Below are positions 24,435 through 39,400 of a stretch of 64,000 bases of DNA, piece by piece. Under the pieces are notes generated by a model that saw nothing but the letters and a program-made list of their open reading frames with translations, was not told where the DNA came from and searched no databases. Each line of letters starts with the position of its first letter. The first letter of the stretch is position 1. Origin of the DNA: Ignelater luminosus (Eukaryota > Arthropoda > Insecta > Coleoptera > Elateridae); NCBI GenBank assembly GCA_011009095.1, contig VTPC01090903.1, forward strand, positions 12,211 through 76,210, given 5' to 3'. Both the position numbers and the translations under genes were made by a program.

Positions 24435-27400
24435 ATTGAGAACCGGATGGAGTGTGAAGACAGCAAGTCTAGGTTACAAATCCTCGACAAGTCCCCTGAG
24501 GGAAGAGGAACAAACCGCTATAATAGACGTTATTCGTAGAGCTGAACAATTAGATCTTATGGAACAGGAACGGGTAAGGACAACACTATCACATCAAAGA
24601 ACGTATAAATTCTATGACATCCCACTCACGATCCTTTATATAAAATTAAAAATTTAAGATCAAAGGCAAATTAACTAATTAGTAATTACCTACGTGCTCG
24701 GTAATGCGATGTGGGGGATAAATATAAAATTTGATTATTAATAATTATAATTTAATGAGACATTCCGTTGTTTGATCATTATTCATTTAAGAACTTCTGG
24801 AAGGAAGTTTTTGCTGAGCAAATAATTAAAAAAAGTGACGCTTTTCTATTGAAATATCAATATTATGAATTTATTTGTAGGTAGGTCGATTAGTAGAACG
24901 ACTGGAGAATATGCGGAGGAATGCTTTAGGAAGGGGGCCCTCTCAATGTTTACTTTGTGGAGATCGCTTTGGTATTTTAGGAGCTCAAAAAGCTCGATGC
25001 GTGGATTGTCGAAAACATGTTTGTCAGAAATGCGCTATCGATACTTTCAACATTAAACACAGAAGGTAAATGCTTAAGATGAATTTTAAGATTTTGCATT
25101 TAATTCCATTTGTTGATTTCAGTCCGACGAAAGATCAATGGCTTTGTATGATATGTGCAGAAACGAGAGAAGTATGGAAAAAATCAGGAGCATGGTTTTT
25201 CAAGAGTTTTCCAAAATATACGATGCCAAATCAAAATTCGAATTTTCCAGGAAGGAAAAGATCGAATAAAGGATCAAGGAAGGATTTGAAAGTAAGAGAT
25301 GATGACGATGATGAAAGTAGTTCCGAAGAAGAAAAACAATCGTGGGGAAAACTTTACAGAAGAGGTTCGAATACTGAAAGCACTCACGGTAACTTTTTTA
25401 AATGTTATAATTTAATTATAAGTAACTTGTATTTCAAAGATATTTTCGGAGATGACGTTTTTTCATTACACAGACTCTTCGAAAATTAACAAAATGATTT
25501 TTAATGTTTCAAGGATTTTAATTAATGAAAAATGATTATAGATTGAAACAGATTATATTTAACTTAAAATTTCTCTCAAATTAGTTTTATCAAACGAAGA
25601 AAATAACAAAAGATTTACTTACATCAAGGAAAATGTAAACCGGAAGAGACGCAAAGGAGATATTCAATTTTAATGGCCCAGTTAATAAATTGTAAGTTGC
25701 AAAGGAAATCTCTATTAGCAAAATCCATAATCCAAATAACATTCAGATAGTAGCAGAGAAAAGATACATAAAGAAGAACCTTTTTATAATTAAATTTAAA
25801 ACGTATACAATGCTCAAAGAACTTTAAACTGTAATGTATTCGAAACATGTAAAAACTTTTATTAAAAATTCCGTATAGTTTCGAATATGTATAAAAACGA
25901 AACCTGTATGCATACAAATTGCCATAAAACATAGTAGTAGCGCTAAAGGTCTCATACATAATTTCTTCTTTGTTTCACACTATTTTACCCTAATACTTTC
26001 CTTTCTGCAATTTTAATACATAGTTATTTTAGAAGTTCCTTATCCCATTAGATTTTGTTTTATTTTAATCAGAACCAGAACGATTTCGTCGATTAAAAAA
26101 TAAAATGACTTGTTATATTCTTTTAAGGACCTTTAGTTTACAATAAGTGTGCAAGAAGAAATTTTACATTCAAATGCTTGAAAAGTAGTAGGAATATTAG
26201 GGTATCCTATTGCATTTTTGTTTTATTTTTATTACTTCAAAGATCGTAAGTTACAATGGATGTATTCAACAGATTCAACAACTGACAAACGTTTGAGTAA
26301 AATTCCGATGACACGTTGCGCTACTAACGCAACGGATACATTAAATTTTCGTCCATTGAGGGTAGCGGTAGTTAACGACCTTACTGATTGTGAGATGGTA
26401 AACACCCGATATTCTTTTAAACTGAAGCCCGGCCCTGTAGGTTTCGACGGTACAATAACCTTGCATTCCATGTATACTTATACAAATATCTTTATATGCC
26501 TTCCACTCTTCAAATTTTCAATTTATAGTTCCATATCTATAACTTCGCTGTACTCTAGATAGCAGACTATGACCCTAATTATGAAACACATACGATGTTG
26601 ACAGCTACTAATTAGATATCTTCTGAATAGATAAAATAAATGAAAATTTGTTTGTTTCATGATTTTCATTTACTTATACACGGTTTATTTAGTATTTCCA
26701 TTTCTTTGAGACACATTCCGCAGTTTTTACCCAAAACCATTGTGCTCTTCGCAGTAATATTCAATACCCACCATTTGCATCCCCTTTGATAATTAGAATG
26801 TATCCGAAATCTAACAACAGAAATTCCATTTTGAACGATGTTTTAATAAAAACAAATCAAAGTACATTTACAATGTTTTGGTTTTCTCTACCATAATTAG
26901 ATTTCAAATTCATATTTAACTCATGCCTCAAGATGATGAACAACAAGGCTTTCCGTCTTTGCTGTGATGTACAGACATCTTATCCAATATTTGAATTTCC
27001 AAACTGCTCAGTCACAATAAGAAGTGGCCATGTCTTATTTTCTCAACTAAAACTCTTTTGCAATAAAACAATTTACAGAATCACGCCTGAATTAATTTTC
27101 GAAAAGAGATTGTAAAATATAAAGGCATTACACATTCAGATTGCTAAGGTAGAATCCAATTAAGTTTTTCACCGAGCTTTCTTTTGTGCAGAACTTTTAG
27201 ATTAAAGAGTTAAACTATGCATGCGTTCTATGGCCACTTAACTACACCCTGACAATGAATTGTTTCAGCATCCAAACAACAAGTAACATGATCAGTAAAA
27301 CGACCTGTAAATAAGTACCTCCTTGTTCCTCAATTTCCTTATACTTTCAAGTCATACAATTTTAAGGTGTTGATATTCAATATTACAGCAGTTGATTCAT

Positions 27401-30400
27401 CCCACAGTCTCCGCCTCCTTCTTATCTAATGTGCATTCTACTCTTTTTAATTGTCAGTATTGTAGACCACCCTTATGCAGCGCATCATTACCAAACGGTT
27501 GCAGTGTTCTAAATGTTAGTTATCTGAAAACTAATGGAATTTTGTTTTTGTTTTGAAAACATTTTTGGTAACTTGAATTTTAATTTGATCAGAATTTTAG
27601 ATTTTATTTTTGAATAGCTACAAGAAATGTAAACACAGAATTATTTAAAACGGGTGGTCAAATTGCATCAGTCTTTTGGGCTTCTTACTGTTTTCACCAT
27701 ACTCCATCAAGTGATCCTTAACGAAAATTTGTTTCAACTAAATCAGGGACTGTCACAGTTCAACAGAAAAGCATACTAAATAATATTTTGCTCCCTCTGC
27801 AAAGAAATTCTGCGCGGTGCCTATGACAGTCGTTCTAATATCTAAATTCTATCTAAACACTTCAAAGACAACTTGCTCTTAATGTAAACCTTAGTTCGTA
27901 ATATTCGAAATCCTACTACACCTTTAATCCACAGTGCAATATTCCACTTTGTCTAGAATTGATCCTTGTTAGATTTAATTATTTAGCAAAGACGTTAACT
28001 AGACTTCAACTAAAATCAAATATCATCAACTTTCTCAAAGTTACCATTTACCTACCATTGGTGCTTTGCAAATAGTTATTGTACATCAGAAACTCTAAAA
28101 TACAGAACATCTTTTTCCAAGTGGTCATTATCTTGCCTGTTCAATTTTTTGCTTTCTTTTATTTTTCAAAGCTTTATTGTCGATATGTTTATCAGAAGTG
28201 AAGATCTAAAGTAAAACAAATCCATTTTTTAAAGTAATATTTGTTATGTCATTGCAAAATTAAATAATCATATTTTTCGAATCCATTTATTAACAAAAGC
28301 TGCTTTTGCATTCTATTATAAGATAGAAAGTTTTCGAGTAAAATCGAATATACATGTAGCATCATTGTGATAGTTTTCAAAACACATTCTCTAAATAAAA
28401 TACATTTCAGTACAATTGCGATCTTCTATTACCCCTCAAGAATACAACAAATTGGGAAACTTATGTTTAGATCATAACGAAATTAACACTTTTGCAAATA
28501 ATCTTCGTTTTTCAATGTTAACGATACGTAAACTGTCCATGATTGAGAATTTAACAGAGATACGTTAACATCTTGTGCTCGAGATTGAATAATTAATCAC
28601 CCACAAAAGTTATGCTACACTTTTTAAATCACTCTGTAGATATTTTAAACAAAAAGAACGTTGGAATTATATTAAGTTTTAATGTAGATTCTTTCTTTTT
28701 TTTATTGGTAATTTATTAAGTAAATCGATTTTACTTTTAAATGGTCAATAAACCAAAGAACCTTACATTTTAATTAGAAACATTGTAGTTTCTTATTTTA
28801 ACAAGTAGTTATATGTACATTCGTATATCACGAAACTGTAGTCTCCAGTGGGTACGGTATTGACAACATATCGTAATTACCAGTAAAATTCCCAGTGGAA
28901 TTTTCAGGCCATTATTATGCCCAGAAGATAATAATAAAGCTAAAAAAAGATCTTGCATTCCTTCTGCTGACTTCAATATTGCGGAACTACTAAGCAAAAC
29001 AAAGCGACATCTATATTAGTTTATAGTATGTTACTGCTAATTTCGTGTTAATCAATTTCTAAAAAACAGTTATTGTTTCATTTTTCTTATAAAACGTGTC
29101 ATAAGTAAAACCTTATATCAAATAGATTCTTACTTTCTTCAAGTTGTCGTTAACTGTACTCTTCAGGTTAGCCTTGCCTTCACTTATCGGATTTCGCGTT
29201 ATCTTCAAACAAACCTTTTTTTGTTACCACAGTTTTCCTACCCAAGTAAGCCTTATTTCTATAGCAACACACAAAAAAGCAGTTTCTAATATTGTAGGGA
29301 TACATCAATTAAATAATTCCGATGGCGAAAAAGATCTACCAATTAAAACAATTGTCTTTGCCCATACTTATAGAAACTCTTAAATCTTACTGACTTTAAG
29401 TTTGAACTCATGACGAGTTAAAACATTAAACCTGCTATGGATCTTACCAGACGAGTTCACGTGACCGTGAGCTATACCGACTCATTAGATATCAGCAACA
29501 GTACCAAACAAAATTTTAATTATGTTAATTTGAGGGATTAGAGTTTCTCGAAAGCACAAAAAACTGTTTTTAAGGGAACTTCCGTGACATTACCCGAACT
29601 AACCTTTTGCACTGATTTACGTTGCCATCAAGTCAATTTCATCATCAATAAGAATAATTAAAATATACCAAAAGGGTTTTAAACTAAGTAACTAATAAAA
29701 ATAGTTACTAATTGCTTACTCAACTTTTTAAGAGAACATAACTTTATTACACATGATTGGCAAGAATACTTTATTGAACAAAAGTCAAACAAAAGCAAGT
29801 TATTATAGTTAATTGAACAAGACTAATATAATATTCAATTTTATAAGCATACTCTCGATTTTAATACACCTACAATTTCACATTTATAATTCTACTCGAA
29901 CAAAATTCCCTCATTTATGTCTTGCTGCTATCAATTATAGCTAACAGCCCTAAAAGCATACAGGAAGTCGAGCTTTGAAATGTCACATGACCAACACAGA
30001 ATAAGATATTCAAAGCATGAATACCAACCAGGCAGTAAATGTCGTATAGTATTATTTTTCCTATGTAAAATAAGCTTACGACGAAGATAAAAATAACGAT
30101 AGCCTAAATGTTATTACTCTAGAAAATGCCTTTTTTTTATTCTTTGCTCACATAGTAGATGCTGTAAAACCCTAAGGGGCAGCTTGTTCTCCGTATGGAC
30201 ATTTAACCCATTTTTCCGAACACAAATTTCCAATATCTTTTTTTAGAAGCAAGGGTATCAAAGTATACTTTGTATGCGTTACCTCATTCTTTTAAAAACA
30301 AGTTTCATAATATCAAAGACCTTTGAAGTTTACACAACACTGAGTTTAGGTTTTTATAGAAACTTTACTTGAATAATTCCGGTTTTAAAAATATTTTAAC

Positions 30401-33400
30401 CAAACGGTGAATACCTAACACCCAATATCGATCTTGTCTTTTTCTTTAATTTTATCGTGCAACAGTACTTATAATTTAAGAAGTAAACGCTTACCGATAT
30501 ATTTACTATGTTGCCTCCAAAGTGTCTCATATGTTCACACCTCTAGCATTTTTATAAAGTCTGAAATAACATCTGCAAAGGAAGTGATAAACTAATCCAG
30601 TAGCCCTGTCTACTGTAAACAAGATCTTTTAATTTATATAGGGTGTTTCATTAATAATTGGAAATATTTTAACTGCAGAATCCTGAGCTCAAAATATTAA
30701 GATTTAACTCAAATCACTTAGATAAAATGTGGCTCCTTACTGAGTTACAGGGTGTTTTATTTAAAAATTTAAAAACTATTTGTACCCAGTACTTTAAAAC
30801 TATTTGACGTATCCTTGTCATACTTGGCAGGAAGTATAGGTACTGTACACCGTACTAAATTATGTTAAATAATCGTTTCTGGCTACTACGAGAAGCGTAC
30901 GATAGCAAAATGTTTCGATTTTCCAATACTTTCTATGTAAATAACATACTCTTCATTCATAGCAATACGAGGGCGGTTCAGTAAGTACCCGTGTTTGACG
31001 ACAGAAGGCGTTCCTGAGAGAAGTTGGTGTTATCATCGTGTGCTGCCATCTATCAAACGACGCTATAACAAATTGCAGACTGATTGATAGGTTAGTTTGG
31101 ATTTGACAGCCATTTGAGTAAGACGTGTTTCGTGATTTTAGCTAAGATGGAAAAAGAGCAGTATCGTTCGGTAATTCGCTTTCTGTTTTTGGATGGGAAA
31201 AAATGCGAGGAGATAAAAGCAAAATTGGATGCTGTTTATGGGGACACTTTGCCATCTATCACCACAGTTAGATATTGGTTCAACAAATTTAAACGTGGGC
31301 GAACATCCGTTTTTGATGAGGAGCGACCAGGACGCCCGGCAGACGTGGTTACCGAGGAAATCATTCAAAAAGTCCACGACATGATTCTCGCTGATCGACG
31401 AACGAAAGTGCGTGAAGTAGCAGAGGCCGTAGGTGTGTCGACCGGAACGGCAATTAATATTTTACATGATAAGTTGGCGATGAAAAAATTGTCGGCGCGA
31501 TGGGTGCCGCGATTGCTAACGGTGGACAACAAGCGGATGCGGCTGTTAACTTCGAAGCAGTGTTTGGAGCAATTTAAGAGAAATCCGAAGGAGTTTTTGC
31601 GTCGAGTTGTTACCGTTGATGAAACCTGGATTCATCATTACACACCAGAAACTAAGCAACAATCAAATCAATGGATTTCTCCCGGTGAATCTGCTCCAAA
31701 GAAGGCGAAGATGGTTCCATCGGCCGGAAAGGTCATGGCGACGATTTTTTGGGATGCGAACGGCGTCATCTTCATGGATTTTTTAGAAAAAGGAAGAACG
31801 ATCACTGGACAATACTACAGTGAGTTATTAGACAGCTTCGACAAAAAATTGAAGGAGACACGGCCGCATTTGGCGAAAAAGAAGGTGCTGTTTCACCACG
31901 ATAACGCACCAGCACATTCATCCGGAGTTGTCGCCGCCAAACTGCATGAATTGCGTTATGAATTGCTGCCGCACCCCCCGTATTCACCCGATCTGGCTCC
32001 CTGCGACTTTTTCTTGTTTCCTAACATAAAGAAATGGCTCGCGGGAAAAAAATTTAGCTCAAACGAGGAAGTCATCGCCGAGATAGAGGCGTATCTTGGA
32101 GAGTTCGACAAATCCTATTTTTTGGAGAGGTTAAAAAAATGGCAGGAACGTTGGGAGAAGTGTATATTTCTAAAAGGAGACTATGTTAAAAAATAAAAAA
32201 AAAATTTTTGAAAAAAATTGTCTTCATTTCTAACACGGGTACTTATTGAACCGCCCTCGTATAATCATTATTTTTCGAGATATTTAAAGTTGAAAATGAA
32301 GCGGCACAGTTACTTTGATTTTAATGTGTATTAATTATGTCGATGTTTTTGGGTCATAGGATTGCCACATTTTATCTAAGTGATTTGGGTTAAATCCTAA
32401 TATTTTGAGCTTAGGATTCTACAGTTAAAGTATTTCCAATTATTAATGAAACACCCTGTATACATATACAGTCTCTGTTTGAGAATAATTTTAGATAGTT
32501 ATTCAGATAAGGATGTGATGAAATAGAAAACCAGGTCTTTTTGTTGCAAATAAACAAATTATGTTTTATATATGAGAAATACTTCAAAAAAGTATTTGTT
32601 TTGTATGCATGAACTAAAACCAAAACATTTTACCTAGTGCAATAAAAGCGTTAGTAATAAAAAAGGCTTTGTAAGATGCGTGGGTAACTCGTAAAAGATA
32701 TACCTTTTATTCATCTTTATTAGAACGAACCCACTATAATTTTGCGTCTATTACGGATAAAATTACCTAAGCGATAATTAAACTGCCCTAATGGGCACTC
32801 AGAAACCTTTCACCTCAACGTAAGTTTCAATTTCATTATACAATGTCAAAACTACGCGAATTCATTTTTTATTCATTCCTCTACGTTTCATTTTATCATG
32901 TAAATGTTTCTTTTTTGAATAAAATTTGCATTTACATATTCTGTTTGGTTCCTAATAAATTAATGTATGATCACTGTTATTACAATAATGCCTCTCTTTA
33001 GGTCTATAAATAGAATATAATCAGTAGATAGGAAATTTAGATTGCACGCTACACTTTTTGGCTCGATGACTTTTTATACTTTAGCTTGAACAACTTTAAC
33101 TTTATGCATTACGTGCCATAATATTATAGTAAACTCTGGAAACGAGGATTTTGTTTTACCCGTAATTGGAGTATTTTACTCTGTTCAAGTTTAGCCCAAC
33201 TTATTTACTTGTAACAGACAAAGTTTCTTACTGTTCTTACATTTCAATCGTAGATATGATCATCTAGTTCCGTAATACCCACGAAATTCTTTGCATTATC
33301 GAAAACCAACTATACAATAAAAACACAGTATTAGTAAATTAACAACAATGTTTGTTACCTACGTTGCTTTCTGACTAAAGATAGGGTAAAGTCAGGAGAG

Positions 33401-36400
33401 TTGAACCACCTTTTGAAAAACTAAATACAAACTCTTTATTTTACAACATTCAATTTTCGAGAAATAATAAGAACGTAATTAAACTTTTGTACTACAAACT
33501 AAAACTAATATTTGAGATATATGATTACACAGTAAGATGCAAAAACAAAAATATATTATTGTAACAATGGTCCAACTATCCTCCGCATTGGAGGAAAGTC
33601 AGACCACCTCAGTAGGAGAGACGAACCAACAGAATGTTACTTCTTTTTCTTCGTGATCGTAGTTCCGCAGGGGTGTCAGAGAGATTCGTAGTTCGTACAT
33701 TCTTCATGCAGCCATTGTTTGCACAAAATACACTGAATCTAGTCGTCTTTCTTCTTCGTTTTTCGGAAATCTTTGCGGCATTTAACACACTCATTCTCAT
33801 AATCGCTAAGTCGTTCCTCTTCTTTTTCTTCTTCTTCTTCGGAATTATCCAGAACCACTTTTACAGATTATGACGATAAGGAAGTCTGCTTCTGCTTTTT
33901 AGACGGCTGTCTTTTTTTATTGTTCTGCTTGGTTGCTTGGTGATGCATTGATCTGAAGACAGAACACCAGCTATTTGTCGGCGAGCTCTCTTCGCCGCGA
34001 GAGTAATAACAGGTGAAACCAAATCTAGCACTTTTCCTGGGCTAATGTCAGGCACCGAACTAGATTTTTCTGATGTCCTATTTTGTGAAATCTGCTCTCC
34101 AGATGGGCCTGGTTGCGATGAATCTACCCGTTGCTCAAGTGATTGTTGTTTAGCGTCCGGTTCAAAGAGCTTGGTCGGATCTTGCACTAAGAACGCATGG
34201 TCGGGAATTGCACTTAAATGGCATTATTCCGGTCGCTTCAAAACCTGACACCACATTTTGAACGGTTGCAGATCTGCCCCATGCATCGCCCAACAGCCTT
34301 TCAAAATGCAACCTATTCAACTTCCGATTTGCCTTATTTTTTTATGAAGTACCTACGTACATCATAATGGTGCCGTTTGAGATATCTTTTATCTAAGGGT
34401 TGTAGAAAGTGCGTCGTATGCAGAGGCAAACAGAAAAGGGTCTCGATATTTGCAATATGAGATGGATATGCATCTAGAATTAACAACACCAATCCTGGTG
34501 GTTTTGCACCTAGTATTGAATCTGGGTCGAGTCTATTACATTTCTCGGTGTTGTTGCTTTTCATTCTACGTTTCAGTGTGGTTTTGGGTATACCGAAACT
34601 TTTAACCCCTTCATTTACACCCATTTAACGACGTTTATCGCTGACTGCAAATCATTTGACGTTCAGAGACCTCTTGGTTTTACATTCGCTTTGCGAATGT
34701 AAGTGTTCGGCATGAAACGTTAAAACATAGGTCCATCTCTCCATCATATAACTGATCCATCTATGCTTTCATGAGAAGATAGACAGACCACCACATCGCG
34801 TCCAAACAACGTATTCGAATGGCAGCAATTGAGGTTAGAGACAAAGGCCAACATTCAATCAGCTGCATTACATATTTAAACTTACCACACATTCAGTAAA
34901 CTGCAGCACAAATCACCTTACACAAATTCTTTACACGACCTAAACCGATAATATGCAGTAATTTATTTAAAAAAAACTCACACGCGGAAACTACGGTAAC
35001 CCTGACATTAACACGCGCTAAAAAGCAGCTTCGTTTCACCAAAAGTCTGCATTGTGGTCATATCATAAAAGTTATTGCTAGTGGTTCGTCTTTCCTATTG
35101 GTTCAACTCTCCTGACTTTACCCTAATAGTTTTCTATCGACTCTATTCACTAATTTATAATTATAATTTGAATTAAGAGTTTTACAATATTCACAACGGA
35201 CATTTTATAATATACATATCTAAATGCGTAAGAAGCCAATACGAATTTACTCTTTCTATAATAAACAACAAAATGGTGCCAACAATTTAAGTCAATCAAG
35301 TAGAAACATCCATGACGTAACATCAAAACTACATTAATTCTTCGATACTTATATTCTGCAATCAAACGCAGCGCCGCCGCTAAGTTAATTATTAATTTCC
35401 TCGATTAAATAGGAATGATATGAATTGATGGTAAGTGAGGATTATGAAACGAACAGTAAGGGTACATTCAAAAACATACATAATATAATATTAGTAATTT
35501 AAAAATGCAAACGACTAAAACACTAAAACAATTTACGAGAACTTTCTATAAATACAACAAATCTTGGCAGTTATGTAAAGCTTTTTTAATAGCGGTATTA
35601 ATCAATAGCAAATTACAAAGAAATAGTCGGTGGCATTTCTAATTTTCGTTATTGCAAATATTTTCTGTTTAGGTTTTAATGTTTTGTTTAGCATTTAAGT
35701 AAAATTTTAGATTTCTAGGTGGTATGACGCCTAGCTGATCAACCATCTTGAAATCATAAAAAATTTCTTCTACTTATTCAACTTAGCTCCCTTTGTAAAC
35801 CATATTTAGCGTATTACCAGCAGAATATTCTGGTTTTCTAGGTTACACAACACAAGTGGCAACGGTTTGTTTAAAGGGTATTGCTATTGTATGTTGGAGC
35901 TGCTACGAGCAGTGTTATCGTACCCAATCTAAGTATAGTATTGTGATGCATCAACTGTAGTCTGACCTTCATATGGGTAGAGATTTTCGAAAAGCAAAAA
36001 CCAAAATTAGACACGGATTTCTCATTGAACTCATTAAGTCTAAATCCTGAACTAATGCAGCAAAGTTTGTGAGCAGCAAAATAGGAAATTATAATAAATT
36101 TCTCTTTTCTAAATAAGTGTTGCTTAAAAGACAATAGTTAAGAGGTTGTGACTTCTTCTTACTATTATTGTTACTACTGGAACCGTAAGTGCCAAGTAAG
36201 TATGTCAAAGGTTTGCCACTTCAATACGTCTGTGGACAAATTTCCACCCCCTTCTATATCTACTTTTAACTTTTTTTCGTTTTTGCCGAATTGAGTGAAA
36301 TCAGAGATTTATTACTTCATCCTTGCCCAAACTGGGTAAATTTCGTTTGGTCATTTATTTTCCCTCGGATTGTACAGATTCCGTGAGTTTGTTTTTATTA

Positions 36401-39400
36401 TTTATTTTTTTCAGAAATGTGCCTACAGATTCACTCTTTATTTACTCTCTCCGCCCTAGCATTTGATTTTTGGATAGTGCAGATTCCGTTTTTCCCTTTT
36501 CCTACCGTTGACATTCTGTTCAGAGTTCATATTTTCTGTAAGACTGTATCAATTCCTTTCGGGACCTATTTTCATTCTTTTATCTGTTTTCGTCAGACCT
36601 CTTCTCTATCATCCTCTCTATAATCTGGGAACGTAAAGAATTTTAACAACTATGTATGTAGGTTTGGTTGGCAGTCTTGACTCAAATAAATTGTAATAAA
36701 TGCAGTTTTTAGTTAAACTTTAATTTTTGCTTTTATTTGTGTCGCTACAATTTACTTTGCAAGAACATTATCAACTGAATACCCTAGAAAATGATATGCA
36801 CAGCAGAGATACCTAGTGGTCTTCATGGAATAACCTTTACATTATAGGAGATAAATCTGAGGCAGGAACACTTTAGAAGCTCGTAGACTCCTGTTCAGCC
36901 TAGAATCAAATTCGTGGAAATCACTTTCGAACGCTGGCCTCCTCCTGAATGCCATTAAATATAGCGTTTTGAAGAAGTTTGACCTAAAATCTAACTACAC
37001 GATTTTTTCTTTGCAGCTTCATTTTTTTGTAAGATGGCTGATAGCACACAATTCGACATTATTAAATTTTATTCTACTCGTATAACACAGTGAACACCAA
37101 AATTGCGGACAAAAGTTGCTTAACGACATTCGGTTCGTAGGGTCAAAAGATGACGAACTGCCAATGGACTTTTCATTGTTAGCGCAAAATTTTGTTTTAT
37201 ATCGATTTGAAGTCAATCTAGTTATCTAGTGAGTTTGAATATTTGTGATTTTTCATGCTTTTGGGTCAGTAGTTTGATTGAGTTCGATTATAAACTCTTA
37301 AATACATTTCTGTAACTCACGTTAACTTTGAAAGAGCGTTTTAGAATAATGGGCATAATCACACGGTGCACCACGCCCTGAAGTTGAAGTTTGGCAGTTT
37401 GTGCATTGAGCCGATTTTGGCCGAGTAAATCCTGTTAAGAATTACCAACTGAATTATACTAGGAAGTGCATTGTTGTGTTGTAGTGGTAATGATATCAGT
37501 CGTTCTTGTCACATTTTTGGATTTTTGAAACAAAAACATAACAATGCTCAATTGTTCACTAATCCAGTGTATTGTAATCGTCAGTAACACTAATTATCTG
37601 AGATGAACTACATATAAGCGGTTTGGGCCGAAACAAGCAAGATCGATAGTGTTGTCAAATTAAATATTTCGGCCTGGAATACAGGAGACCGGTCATACGT
37701 TGTTCCATACAAACACTTTTCACTTGTATTTAGATAATATGGACTTATGCGTCAAAAATCTCAGTTAATAAAAAGCTTCCAAATGTTAAATATTAGCTAC
37801 TAAATATTGAAGTTAAAATATTTTTAAATTTAGTAATAAATGATGCCATAGCTACAAAAGACAAATTACTTACTATGTAAAAGAAAAACATTTTTTAAAC
37901 TATTTACATAATTTAACGAAAGAAAAATGAACTCATTTTTACATTTCATCACAAAAAGGTCTTGTTTACGTACAAAGTTTAAGCGTGAGCTACGTTTAAG
38001 GAAAATGCGTTTTTTTTTAACTGCCCAGATAGGACGTAAACATAAAATTATAACTTTTATGGTTTAGATTATCACCGTTGATCATATGTTATCTGCTGCC
38101 ATTTCAATTTTCGTGCAACTCGTCTGCTGCAGCTTTAAAAACAAAACGTAGGAAAGGTCATTTTCGTGTTCAGTTTAGGGTCGCAACAAATTAAAATCGG
38201 ATGCTGACTACAAATTTACATTTACTTCACGTTTTGCTATTACTTTAAAATTCCAGTTAGTTCAGGTTTTGTCTAATAAAGTAAATACAAATCAGTTTCC
38301 TGTTACATCTTAATAATTAACCTTCGAAAATAATTATTTTTAGATGCCGCGGAAGCACTACAAGAATCCTATCAAATTCAACAACAACAAATCAAACTGT
38401 ACAGCCGTCAAACAAGCTCTACAGAAACGCAATTGACTAAAGAAGTTGAACCTTTAAAACAACAATTGAGTTCTCTAACGCTTTCCGAATCAAAGTCTTG
38501 GGAAGAGATTTTAGGTGAAGACAGGGGCGATTGGATTTCAGCGAATGGATCTCAAACATCCAGAGATTCGTTTGCTAGCCGTTCTATATCCGAATTAAAT
38601 TGGAGCGAAACGAAAAGCGAAGAGAAAAGGTCTTCCAGCGTTTGTAGTATAACTAGTAGTATATTTAAGGTTAGTTGAACATTTTTAATCAAACTAATTT
38701 CAATGGTATCCTTTTACTTTATTGTTATTGATTTTAGAATTCTACCGACGAACGCAAAACTACGGATACGTCCATGGGAACAATGGAATTAGCGTTAACT
38801 TACGACCCTGTAAATTTAACCTTACACTGTGCGGTCTATAGAGCGAAAAATTTAATTCCGATGGATATAAATGGCCTTGCAGATCCATTTTGTAAACTAA
38901 ATATCCTTCCGGACGCAAAAACGTTTACAAGATTACGAACTAAAACTGTACATAAAACGAGAAATCCTGAATTTAATGAAAATTTAACGTTTTATGAGAT
39001 CAACGAAGAGGATTTGGCGAAAAAGTCTTTACATGTCTTAATGCTAGATGACGATAAATATGGACACGACTATATGGGTGAAGCTCGAATTCCCTTAGCA
39101 AAATTAAAAATTCAAAACACAATTTATGTAAGCGGTTGTAACTAATAAACTGGCTGTTCTCTGAATAAAAGAATGCTTGTTTTAGTTAAGGGTAGCTTTA
39201 GAAAAATTGAGATCAGAACAAAAAGGACCCTTACCGTCTCCAGATATGAATCAGTGGTTTGATGATTTATGGTCTCGTGGTCAGATTTTACTTTCTTTAT
39301 GTTATAGTACAAAGAAACGATCTTTGTTAGTGGGAGTAGTAAAATGTACGAATTTATTGCCTATGGACAACAATGGATTTTCCGACCCCTTTGTAAAATT

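Larger units (their letters stand above)
30637..32460. mobile_element. Inverted-repeat MITE carrying a mariner (copy 1)
   Basis: The ends read TATAGGGTGTTTCATTAATA and, inverted, TACAGGGTGTTTCATTAATA, with TA on both sides (30635-30636, 32461-32462). Removing the mariner inside leaves about 530 bases. The left arm continues as AACTGCAGAATCCTGAGCTC and TCAAATCACTTAGATAAAAT; the right arm mirrors this. It is related to the 714-base element at 59417-60130 in inverted orientation. No coding sequence of its own. Confidence 0.88.

Noticed and set aside
31802-31987. Minus-strand frame across the mariner transposase
   Set aside because: Shadow of the transposase frame.
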